Positions 34,519-42,057 of a stretch of 64,000 bases of DNA are shown here, piece after piece. Positions within the stretch are counted from its first letter, which is position 1, and every line of letters starts with the position of its first letter. Location of the stretch: contig CAXYYO010000002.1 of NCBI GenBank assembly GCA_964293305.1, forward strand, positions 1 to 64,000, read 5' to 3'. The notes beneath the pieces were generated by a model. The model searched no databases. It saw nothing but the letters and a program-made list of their open reading frames with translations, and had not been told where the DNA came from. The translations under genes and the position numbers were made by a program. Origin of the DNA: CALAGJ01 sp964293305. GTDB lineage: Bacteria; Bacteroidota; Bacteroidia; Chitinophagales; Chitinophagaceae.

Positions 34519-35298
34519 ATGAAACCGTTTACATTTGCACCAGTGAAGAAACTATTTATTATAAATATATTTATTTTCTGTGTGGCAAATTTGCCGGCAC
34601 AATCATCTTTCCTGCAATATCAAATGAGCTTTACCAGGGTGGCTCAGGCTTTTAGTCATACACAGGATAGTCTGAAAAATCATGCAAAAAGTCTGGGGCT
34701 CAGTTGGCCATTAAAAGAATTATACTTCAGAAGTTTTAAATACGATGGCGAGTTTGAAGTATGGGCAAGAAATGATCAGACTTCAGCATATACTTTATTC
34801 AAAACTTATAAGGTATGCTCAATGGCTGGTACGCTGGGTCCTAAAAGATTTGAGGGAGATTATCAAGTGCCCGAAGGTTTTTATTATGTTAATAAATATA
34901 ATCCACGCAGCGCATTTCATTTAGCTCTAGGCATCAACTATCCCAATGCAAGTGATGATGTGCTGAGCGATAGTATGCATCCTGGCGGTGCTATTTTCAT
35001 TCATGGTAGATGTCTTACTGTTGGATGCATTCCGCTCCAAGATGCCCCTGTAGAAGAAGTATATACATTGAGTGTACTGGCAAAGGATCAAGGGCAGGAT
35101 TTTATACCCGTACATATTTTCCCTTATCGATTTAGCAATCCCAAAGGACAGGAATATTTTAATACACTTGTTTCCTCAAAAGCACAACTGGCACCCTTTT
35201 CCGCATCCCTGCGAAAGGTTTTTGATTACTTCGAAAAAACTAAAAATCTTCCACTTATTTCTATCACAGAAAAAGGAGAATACTTAGTGGTGGATTAA
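34519..35298 (+). CDS. YafK-type L,D-transpeptidase, exported
   Basis: Periplasmic L,D-transpeptidase-like enzyme (YkuD/YafK fold) acting on peptidoglycan or attached proteins. The catalytic region is HPGGAIFIHGRCLTVGCIPL, with His near 159 and nucleophile Cys in VGCIPL. The N-terminal hydrophobic leader ends LPAQS. The start is uncertain: ATG 34519 gives MKPFTFAPVKKLFIINIF. A GTG at 34543 would give a more typical signal peptide beginning just before KKLFIIN. The longer TTG start at 34510 is not needed. It is monocistronic and convergent with cysH. Confidence 0.88.
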   Translation: MKPFTFAPVKKLFIINIFIFCVANLPAQSSFLQYQMSFTRVAQAFSHTQDSLKNHAKSLGLSWPLKELYFRSFKYDGEFEVWARNDQTSAYTLFKTYKVCSMAGTLGPKRFEGDYQVPEGFYYVNKYNPRSAFHLALGINYPNASDDVLSDSMHPGGAIFIHGRCLTVGCIPLQDAPVEEVYTLSVLAKDQGQDFIPVHIFPYRFSNPKGQEYFNTLVSSKAQLAPFSASLRKVFDYFEKTKNLPLISITEKGEYLVVD

Positions 35299-35361
35299 AT
35301 GCAAGGTTTGAATTTTATAACCTACTGTATAGTTGAAAAACAAAATATTTTTTGGTCAATA

Positions 35362-36021
35362 TTATTTCGACATAACCAGGTCAGTATTCAAACCACATTC
35401 AGATTTCTTCAAACCATACCATCTTCCATCTCTGCTTTCCATAGCATCTTCCCATTTTCTTGTGCATGGTTCACAGCCAATACTAAAATAGCCTTTGTCC
35501 TCCAAAGGGTGATGTGGTATATCATATTGCCTTATGTAATCATAAATCATTTTACTGGACCAGTCAAGCATCGGATGAAACCGGGTAACTCCAAATTTCG
35601 CTTTCTGTTCTACTGCAAATTCTTTTCTTACTTCACTCTGGTCTGCACGTACGCCATTGATCCAAATATCATGTGCAGCCAACACTGGTTCTAGAGGAAC
35701 TACTTTATTTAGGTGACAACACAAGTCCGGATCGCTAGCATAAAGGAGTCTACCATGAGGATCTCGCTGATGAATTTTTGATGTAGCAGAATATACATTT
35801 ACAATGTGAAGACCAAATAAATCTGCTATAGTATCCCGGTAGGCAAGGGTTTCAGGAAAGTGATACCCAGTATGTATAAAATAAACCGGGATAGACCGAT
35901 CAATCGTACTTAATATATGCAGTAGTGCTACACTATGAGTTTGAAAAGAAGAGGTAGTAAAGAGCCTAAGATTTCTTTCCTTATATTGATTTATTTGCTT
36001 TTTTATAGATTCAATATTCAC
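35362..36021 (-). CDS. cysH: Phosphoadenylyl/adenylyl-sulfate reductase
   Basis: Assimilatory sulfate reduction enzyme reducing (P)APS to sulfite, 219 residues. The PP-loop is FTTSSFQTHSVALLH. A Cys-Cys pair (DLCCHLNKV) and a later Cys-x-x-Cys (GCEPCTR) are the four ligands of a [4Fe-4S] cluster, which points to the APS-using type. The C-terminal KSECGLN supplies the catalytic Cys. The start codon is GTG at 36019-36021. No other sulfate genes lie in the window. Confidence 0.92.
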   Translation of the reverse strand: MNIESIKKQINQYKERNLRLFTTSSFQTHSVALLHILSTIDRSIPVYFIHTGYHFPETLAYRDTIADLFGLHIVNVYSATSKIHQRDPHGRLLYASDPDLCCHLNKVVPLEPVLAAHDIWINGVRADQSEVRKEFAVEQKAKFGVTRFHPMLDWSSKMIYDYIRQYDIPHHPLEDKGYFSIGCEPCTRKWEDAMESRDGRWYGLKKSECGLNTDLVMSK

Positions 36022-36154
36022 CGTAAAAGTTTGAGCAAAAATAAGTTAAAGGCCATTTTTGGGCAGGCGAAAAATTGTTAATCATACCAATAAATACAGC
36101 ATGATTTATTCTTCTATATGAAAGCAATACAATAATTTTTTATAAATAATTTTA

Positions 36155-36171
36155 GCCCTACGGGCAATGAT
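36155..36171 (-). repeat. Short dispersed hairpin, copy 4 (inverted)
   Basis: GCCC-TAC-GGGC then AATGAT; the reverse complement is ATCATT-GCCCGTAGGGC. It matches copy 1 in the stem and copies 2 and 3 in the ATCATT flank. Confidence 0.65.
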
Positions 36172-36293
36172 GGACAACGAGTTGATTAATTTTATTATCA
36201 ATTGATTTGTATCAAACTCAAAACATTCATCCATCTTAACAACTCAAAACAGTACTCTTTTTTTAAAAAAGGAAAAAACTTTTTTGACATGTA

Positions 36294-36320
36294 CAAAAAA
36301 AGCAAACATTTCAGTTTGCT
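36294..36320 (-). terminator. Terminator after tRNA-Leu
   Basis: On the minus strand AGCAAAC-TGAAAT-GTTTGCT is followed by seven T, starting 4 nt after the tRNA 3' end. Confidence 0.85.
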
Positions 36321-36323
36321 TTG

Positions 36324-36407
36324 TGCCCAGGACAGGATTTGAACCTGCACGCCCTTTCGAGCACCACCACCTCAAGGTGGCTTGTCTACCAATTTCAACA
36401 CCTAGGC
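36324..36407 (-). tRNA. tRNA-Leu, anticodon GAG
   Basis: Class II tRNA on the minus strand, 84 nt. The acceptor arms GCCTAGG and CCTGGGC pair with one G-T. The D-arm contains AATTGGTAGACA. The anticodon stem CCACC/GGTGG encloses loop TTGAGGT, giving anticodon GAG. A long variable arm (TGCTCGAAAGGGCGT) and T-arm GCAGG-TTCAAAT-CCTGT follow. The discriminator base is A and no CCA is encoded. Confidence 0.95.
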
Positions 36408-36568
36408 AGGGCGCAAAAATAGTAGTTTCAAACTCATAGTATTATCTTTTAATTAAAATTTATAAAATGAGTTTTGGGCAAATATTTTTACTCAATTGGT
36501 GTTTACAACTACTAATACATAATATAAATGCATATCAAAGCTTAGTGTAAAAGCTGACAATGCTTAAA

Positions 36569-36594
36569 TAAAAAACAGCCTGAGAACAGGCTGT
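36569..36594 (-). terminator. Terminator after head-GIN gene
   Basis: Minus strand ACAGCCTG-TTCT-CAGGCTGT, a perfect 8-bp stem, is followed by a T-rich tail. Confidence 0.85.
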
Positions 36595-36632
36595 CGTTTT
36601 GCACATGAGAAATATAGATTTCTCAATTAGGT

Positions 36633-37343
36633 TTATATTTTCTTTACAGAGCCACCCCTGCTTTTAGCAATTTCTTTGATATCTGCCCCACCCTTATACC
36701 TTATCCTGCCGCCACTGCTTGCTTCTGCGGTTAAATCGTTGGATACAGATATATCAATGCCACTTCCACTACTGGCATCTGCATCACAACTTTCGGTGGT
36801 AAAAGAGAGGCCTTTTATATCACTACCACTACTTGATTTAACTCTTGTGGTTTTTGCTGAGCCGCTTAAGTGAATACTGCTACCACTACTACTACTTGCT
36901 TGCATATTGGTTACTACCAGATTGCCTTCAAAATCGGCACCAGAGGAAACCTGTAAACTAAAATTTGTTGATTTTACTACACCAGATATGTTTACCTCAG
37001 AACCACTACTTGCTTTTAATTCATCTAAGTTTATACATGTTACATAAGCTTTTAGGTTTCTGTTTTTTACATTCCAGTTATTCCATGATTCATCATAATA
37101 TATTTTTAACACTCCATTTTCAACTTCTGTTTTAAGCTTTTCAAAATATTCTTGTTTGCCTGCACTTACTGCTATAGCTTCTTGGCTGCCTTGAGATAAG
37201 AATAATTCAATACCATCCGATACTTTAATAGCATGAAATGAATTATTGAGTTTTCTAACAACCGCATTTGGATCTGAAACGGTTTGACTATAACCCCAAG
37301 CAGTTATACTCACTGTAAACAAGAAGAATATTATCTTTTTCAT
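36633..37343 (-). CDS. Head-GIN domain (DUF2807) exported protein
   Basis: Exported protein of the DUF2807/head-GIN family, 236 residues, of unknown role. It has a signal peptide (MKKIIFFLFTVSITAWGYSQ), then FHAIKVSDGIELFLSQGSQE, which opens the beta-helix-like fold. Ser/Gly-rich rungs follow (ELKASSGSEVNISG, MQASSSSGSSIHLSG, VKSSSGSDIKG, CDADASSGSGIDIS). It is predicted periplasmic or surface-located. It is monocistronic, with a promoter candidate in front and a terminator behind. Confidence 0.9.
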   Translation of the reverse strand: MKKIIFFLFTVSITAWGYSQTVSDPNAVVRKLNNSFHAIKVSDGIELFLSQGSQEAIAVSAGKQEYFEKLKTEVENGVLKIYYDESWNNWNVKNRNLKAYVTCINLDELKASSGSEVNISGVVKSTNFSLQVSSGADFEGNLVVTNMQASSSSGSSIHLSGSAKTTRVKSSSGSDIKGLSFTTESCDADASSGSGIDISVSNDLTAEASSGGRIRYKGGADIKEIAKSRGGSVKKI

Positions 37344-37390
37344 TTCATATTTTTAAATTGTACGTAGTGCAAAGAAAAATGTTACACCAC

Positions 37391-37422
37391 ACAATATATT
37401 TTTGTTTTTATAAATGGACAAA
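37391..37422 (-). promoter_or_regulatory. Promoter candidate for head-GIN gene
   Basis: On the minus strand TTTG (37422-37419) lies 20 nt before TATATTGT (37398-37391), a one- to two-base deviation from TAnnTTTG. A predicted start near 37384 leaves a leader of about 40 nt. Confidence 0.35.
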
Positions 37423-37521
37423 TGAAAATATGAACGGTGGGATATACTTTTTCTATTTTTAACTCAACAAAAATTTTCATTGAGTTTACTTTAGCATATT
37501 TTAGCAGCATAAATTATTACC

Positions 37522-39459
37522 ATGAATAAATTAATTACATCACTGATGGGTTTGTGCACCATCATATCCCTGCAAGCCCAGGAGAGATACTGCAAAAGCA
37601 CAACAGAGATAGCAGAAGCAGAAATGCAGGCTCATCAGCGTTTGGCTGAAAACTCTGGACTATCCTTAGCATCAGGAAATTTCAATGTACATTATTACAG
37701 GTGTGAATGGAATATTGATCCGGCAAATTATTATATTTCCGGTTCGGTTACTTCATATTTTAAAATGTCGCAATCCGGTGCTAGCATTACATTCGATATG
37801 TCATCCACGCTTGCGGTGGATAGTGTAAAAATGCGAAATACCAAATTGGTTAATTCAAGAAATGGAAATACCGTAATCATTAATCTGCCTTCTACCTACA
37901 GTGTTGGTAAAAATGACAGTGTAAGTATTTTTTATAAAGGCGCACCGGGCAATACAGGATTTGGTTCTTTTGTAAATTCATCACATGCTGGAAAAAAAGT
38001 AATGTGGACCCTGAGTGAGCCTTATGGAGCAAGAGATTGGTGGCCTTGCAGAAATGGATTAGATGACAAAGTAGATAGTATTGATATCATTGTGAAGCAT
38101 CCCACTCAGTATATGTTATCCAGTATCGGCATCCAAAAGAATAAAACTACTACAGGCAAAACTGCTGCCACTTATTTTAGTCATCGTTATCCAGTAGCAA
38201 CTTATCTAGTAGCAATAGCTGTTACAAATTATTCCACATTTTCAAAAACGGTAAAATTGAATAGCGGAAATCTTTCATTGATTAACTATGTATATCCGGA
38301 AAATGAAACTTCATTTCAAAATGATAATATTTATATTGAAAATGCCATGAAATTGTTTGATTCTGTATGGGTGGCATATCCATTTAGAAAAGAGAAATAT
38401 GGCATTACGCAATTTGGATGGGGTGGGGGAATGGAGCATCAAACAAATTCTTTTGTAGTATCCTCCAGTGAAGGTTTAAACGCACATGAACTGGCTCACC
38501 AATGGTTTGGAGATAAAATAACAACAGGCAGTTGGTCAGATATTTGGTTAAATGAAGGATTTGCAACATACAACGCAGATTATTTATACAATGAAAAATA
38601 TCATCCGGAAACAGTAATACCAAATGCAAAAGGCGATAGAGACTATATCACTATTACACCAAATGGCTCTGTGTATGTGGATGACACATCAAGTGTAAAC
38701 CGCATATTTGATGGTAGGTTGAGCTATGCAAAAGGAGCTTTTGCTTTACGTACTTTAAGATACACAATTGGTGATAGAAACTTTTTCTTAGGGATTAGAA
38801 AATACATGAGAGATAAAAACTTAGTTTATGGATTTGCTCGTACTGCAGATCTTCAAAGAAACTTAGAAGCAGTAAGTGGATTAGATTTGGATTATTTCTT
38901 TAATCAATGGATTTATGGACAGGGCTATCCTAAGTTTAATATCACTTGGAAACAAACTGGTACGGGTGCCGCTACAATAACAGTTAATCAAACCTCATCT
39001 CACAATTCAGTTCCTTTTTATAAAGTAAAACTTCCTGTATTATTTTCAAATGGCTCACAAGAAAAAATAATTGATCTTGATGTACAGAGCAATGGACAAA
39101 GTTTTACTGTAAGCCCAGGCTTTGCAGCCACTGCTTTAACCATAGATCCTGATGCTTATGTATTAAGCAAGGGCAACTCAGTATCAAGATTATCCTCACC
39201 GGAGGAAATTGTATTTGCAGTAACCCCCAATCCATTTAAAGATTTTATAAATCTTGAAATTAATGGTAAAGCGGGAGAACAATTTCTTGTAAAAATTGCG
39301 GACATAAACGGAAGGGTATGGCTAGAGCAAGCTATACATGCAGCAGGAGGGAGCCAAGTTGTAAAATTGAATACGCCAAATGCCTTGCCAGCCGGCATGT
39401 ATCAGTGCAGAATAAGTAATGATAAGGCAGTATCAACTCAAAATATTTATAAGCAATAA
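37522..39459 (+). CDS. Secreted M1-family metallopeptidase with T9SS sorting domain
   Basis: Zinc aminopeptidase-like exported enzyme, 645 residues. It has a signal peptide (MNKLITSLMGLCTIISLQAQ), an N-terminal beta domain (about 50-240), then WGGGMEHQT replacing the usual GAMEN exopeptidase motif. HELAHQWFGDKIT with NEGF 18 residues later gives the HExxH-E zinc site (His near 322). A C-terminal T9SS type A domain (about 565-645, TPNPFKDFINLEI to IYKQ) directs export across the outer membrane. It is monocistronic with its own terminator. Confidence 0.93.
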   Translation: MNKLITSLMGLCTIISLQAQERYCKSTTEIAEAEMQAHQRLAENSGLSLASGNFNVHYYRCEWNIDPANYYISGSVTSYFKMSQSGASITFDMSSTLAVDSVKMRNTKLVNSRNGNTVIINLPSTYSVGKNDSVSIFYKGAPGNTGFGSFVNSSHAGKKVMWTLSEPYGARDWWPCRNGLDDKVDSIDIIVKHPTQYMLSSIGIQKNKTTTGKTAATYFSHRYPVATYLVAIAVTNYSTFSKTVKLNSGNLSLINYVYPENETSFQNDNIYIENAMKLFDSVWVAYPFRKEKYGITQFGWGGGMEHQTNSFVVSSSEGLNAHELAHQWFGDKITTGSWSDIWLNEGFATYNADYLYNEKYHPETVIPNAKGDRDYITITPNGSVYVDDTSSVNRIFDGRLSYAKGAFALRTLRYTIGDRNFFLGIRKYMRDKNLVYGFARTADLQRNLEAVSGLDLDYFFNQWIYGQGYPKFNITWKQTGTGAATITVNQTSSHNSVPFYKVKLPVLFSNGSQEKIIDLDVQSNGQSFTVSPGFAATALTIDPDAYVLSKGNSVSRLSSPEEIVFAVTPNPFKDFINLEINGKAGEQFLVKIADINGRVWLEQAIHAAGGSQVVKLNTPNALPAGMYQCRISNDKAVSTQNIYKQ

Positions 39460-39479
39460 TATCAGTATAACTAAAGTGA

Positions 39480-39508
39480 AAAAGCAGCCTTGGGGGCTGC
39501 TTTTTTTT
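39480..39508 (+). terminator. Terminator after M1 peptidase gene
   Basis: AAAGCAGCC-TTGG-GGCTGCTTT stem with T8 run, about 20 nt after the stop. Confidence 0.85.
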
Positions 39509-39626
39509 GTTATCGCTTTTAGGACTTCTGCATTAATATCTGGAGTAGATAAGAAGATTGTTTTTTTACAAAATATTATCAACGTAGATTTTCACATCCA
39601 AATGGATACATAGTGTTTAAAAAACT

Positions 39627-40430
39627 ATGGCAATAAATTATTATCGGAGGAAGATCTACAATTTATCCACTGCAGATGCTAATACGAATAGGCTGTTTGA
39701 GATATTTAAGCAAACCTTGAAACCTGATATGAGTTATAGAGAGTTTTTGGCTTATTATCAGAGTATTAAGTTGGACTATATTGATGTAAGTTTCGTAGAA
39801 TTAAAAGGTGTAACAATTGCATTCTGTGCAGCAGCATTTTATAAAGCTACCATTGCAGGAAAATCAGCAATAATTGGAAGAGCCGCAACTGGTGTGCTTC
39901 CTTCATATCGTGGAAATATGTTACCTAAATGGAAATTGTATTTCAAATTTATTCGGTATAAACTTTTTCATCCTGGTAGTTATGTCATACTAAGTGCATA
40001 TGTAGCTAACCCGATAATTTATGCAATGATTTGCAAATACACTGGATGGGCATATCCTAAGGAAAATCAACAAATACCTGATAGCATAGTTGAGATAAAA
40101 AATAACCTGCTTCATAGTCAGGGTCTAAAGAAAAAAGAGGGGCCAGCATTTGTAATAAAAATTCATTTTAATGTACATATGGGTGTTGAAATGGTAACAA
40201 GAATTTATGCAAGTAAAGACAAGCACCTATTATTCTTTCTATCAATAAATCCATTGTTTCAGCAGCAGTTTGGTGTGGTAACTATTATTCCAGTTACTAT
40301 GAAAAATTGTGTTGTATCAAGCATTAAATTTTTGTATTTTCAGGTTATAAAATTTTTCCAGCAGTTTGTTTATCATATTAAATTTATTGTTGATTATGTC
40401 TTGCGATCTGCTCCCTCCTTAAGAAACTGA
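39627..40430 (+). CDS. Unknown protein, possibly GNAT-like
   Basis: A 267-residue protein without clear family recognition. The region from about 55 to 150 (VSFVELKGVTIAFCAAAFYK, AAFYKATIAGKSAIIGRAAT, GVLPSYRGN, then GSYVILSAYVANPIIYAMIC) has the strand-helix rhythm of an acetyltransferase core with LPSYRGN at the acyl-CoA loop position, but the match is weak. The C-terminal 70 residues are hydrophobic and aromatic. No signal peptide is present. It stands just upstream of the divergent sigma factor gene on the same strand and may be linked to it. Confidence 0.55.
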   Translation: MAINYYRRKIYNLSTADANTNRLFEIFKQTLKPDMSYREFLAYYQSIKLDYIDVSFVELKGVTIAFCAAAFYKATIAGKSAIIGRAATGVLPSYRGNMLPKWKLYFKFIRYKLFHPGSYVILSAYVANPIIYAMICKYTGWAYPKENQQIPDSIVEIKNNLLHSQGLKKKEGPAFVIKIHFNVHMGVEMVTRIYASKDKHLLFFLSINPLFQQQFGVVTIIPVTMKNCVVSSIKFLYFQVIKFFQQFVYHIKFIVDYVLRSAPSLRN

Positions 40431-40449
40431 CAATACCTTACTAAGTCAG

Positions 40450-40480
40450 CTTGTTTGTATTTTTCAAAAGATTAACTTCG
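40450..40480 (+). promoter_or_regulatory. Promoter candidate for sigma factor gene
   Basis: CTTG at 40450-40453, a 19-nt spacer and TAACTTCG at 40473-40480 (near TAnnTTTG). The expected transcript start near 40487 supports ATG 40502 over the upstream TTG frame start at 40451. Confidence 0.35.
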
Positions 40481-40501
40481 CAAACACCTAAACTGAGCAG
40501 A

Positions 40502-41110
40502 ATGAGCGAAGATTGCAGCTACTATTTTAAGACGGGAAATGCAATAAGAATCTTGAGCAATGAAAATAAAAAGGAATATGAAGCATTATATAATTGTTTA
40601 TCTGGTTTGTTTGAAAAAAAGTTGAAGGCAAGGTTAATGAAGCTTAATAATGATTTTTCAAAAGAAAAGAAGGCTGAATTTGCTGAGGAAGCATTTAGTG
40701 TGGTAATCATAGATTTTTTTGAAAGAGCAAACGCTAAAAGCTTGAAAATTTATCAGGATCATGTTGAAGGATATTTCTACAATTCACTTCGTTTTTCATT
40801 TATAAAAATCATAAAAAGAGAGTTGGGAGCTAATAAACAAGATATGCTTTTAACATATTTGTTAGGATCCGCAAAGTTCTCTTACAACTTGGCTGATAAA
40901 AACTTTGATGATGAATTTTCAGATAAATTCAATTATGTATGGAAAAAAGTTGGGCTTGAATGTCAGAAATTACTTTGGTGGAAACATGTGGAAGAAATGG
41001 ATACGCAAGAAATATATACTGCAAAAGGAACGGGTGAAAGAAAGTCTGTAATTGCTCAAGCGTGGGCTTGTAAGGAAAAACTTAAAGTCTTATTCCTTCA
41101 ATCAATTTAG
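40502..41110 (+). CDS. Divergent sigma-70 family RNA polymerase sigma factor
   Basis: Small ECF-like sigma factor, 202 residues. A region-2-like helix set is seen in FAEEAFSVVIIDFFERA and GYFYNSLRFSFIKIIKRE. A region-4-like HTH lies in ECQKLLWWKHVEEMDTQEIY, then GERKSVIAQAWACKEKLKVL. It is more diverged than typical ECF factors, so recognition rests on architecture, length and the gene next door. That gene encodes a protein with anti-sigma layout, starting 4 nt later. It would direct RNA polymerase to a dedicated promoter set, perhaps including the CHAT gene facing it. Confidence 0.7.
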   Translation: MSEDCSYYFKTGNAIRILSNENKKEYEALYNCLSGLFEKKLKARLMKLNNDFSKEKKAEFAEEAFSVVIIDFFERANAKSLKIYQDHVEGYFYNSLRFSFIKIIKRELGANKQDMLLTYLLGSAKFSYNLADKNFDDEFSDKFNYVWKKVGLECQKLLWWKHVEEMDTQEIYTAKGTGERKSVIAQAWACKEKLKVLFLQSI

Positions 41111-41114
41111 CACC

Positions 41115-42053
41115 ATGAAAAAAGAAGAAAAAATAATAGCCATACATGATTATTTAGAAAATAAGATGACTGAAGCAGAACAGATTCATTTTGAAAATAA
41201 ATTAGAGCAGGATAAAGAACTAAGAGAACTTTTTGACGATGAAATAATGTTTGGCAGCCTAATGGGGAGAATGGCTACTACAGGAAAAATAAAATTAGAA
41301 GAGTACTCAATGTTTCAAACCGCCGATGATCATATCAATATGATAGAAAAAGGTCTCTCTGCGGTGGAAATAGAGCAACAAAAGAAAACGGCGGTTATTC
41401 CCTTTTGGACTCTAAATAAAATAGGAATTGGCGTAGCGGCTGCCATATTATATGCTGTTATACATTTATTTGTTTTATTCCCAGAGCAAAGAACTTTTAT
41501 TGCAGATTTTTTAAAAAAATCTAAAGAGGTAAAAGATTCTCTTCAGCAACAGTTGAGCAGTGATTCTTTACCAAAACCCCATAGCAATGTTCCAGAAGAA
41601 AATATTCAGATTGCGGCACTAACCGGAAAAAAACTGTATGCAAAATATCATAACTACTATGAAGGTGGCCTGAATGACCCCGCTGAAATTAGCCTACCTT
41701 TGAGTTTGTATTACGATAAAAAATATAGTAGCGTATTGCAAGCAAATGAAGCCGATTATATATTAAGAGGAGTCAATGAAACAGAGCAAACAATTGCGTA
41801 TCTTAATTTTTATAAAGCCATCAGCCTTTTGGAAATAAATAAATCAACAGAGGCAATTAAACTTTTTAAAAAAGTAAAAGACTCTATGGTTGAGGACACG
41901 GATTTGCAGGGAAATAATGAATGGTTTTATGCATTTGCGTGGCTTCAAATGGACAGTATTCAACAGGCTAAAAAAATATTCGCTGCAATTTCATCAGATA
42001 AAAAATCTCCCTACAAGAAAAAAGCATCGGATATTATACAGGAAATGAAATAA
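41115..42053 (+). CDS. Membrane anti-sigma-like protein with helical repeat domain
   Basis: A 312-residue single-pass membrane protein. The N-terminal ~110 residues (KIIAIHDYLENKMTEAEQIH, FENKLEQDKELRELFDDEI) have the short acidic helical layout of anti-sigma factors seen next to sigma genes. The transmembrane helix is IGIGVAAAILYAVIHLFVLF (about 118-137). The periplasmic part (about 180-312) resembles TPR pairs (AIAYLNFYKAISLLEINKST, AIKLFKKVKDS). Start 41115 was chosen 4 nt after the sigma stop. It is convergent with the CHAT gene, only 4 nt apart. Confidence 0.7.
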   Translation: MKKEEKIIAIHDYLENKMTEAEQIHFENKLEQDKELRELFDDEIMFGSLMGRMATTGKIKLEEYSMFQTADDHINMIEKGLSAVEIEQQKKTAVIPFWTLNKIGIGVAAAILYAVIHLFVLFPEQRTFIADFLKKSKEVKDSLQQQLSSDSLPKPHSNVPEENIQIAALTGKKLYAKYHNYYEGGLNDPAEISLPLSLYYDKKYSSVLQANEADYILRGVNETEQTIAYLNFYKAISLLEINKSTEAIKLFKKVKDSMVEDTDLQGNNEWFYAFAWLQMDSIQQAKKIFAAISSDKKSPYKKKASDIIQEMK

Positions 42054-42057
42054 TCGG

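Larger units (their letters stand above)
36022..36632. other. 611-nt region with tRNA-Leu and hairpins
   Basis: It contains hairpin copy 4 (36155), a terminator, tRNA-Leu and the terminator of the head-GIN gene, all listed separately. The remainder is AT-rich and I see no protein gene. Confidence 0.7.
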
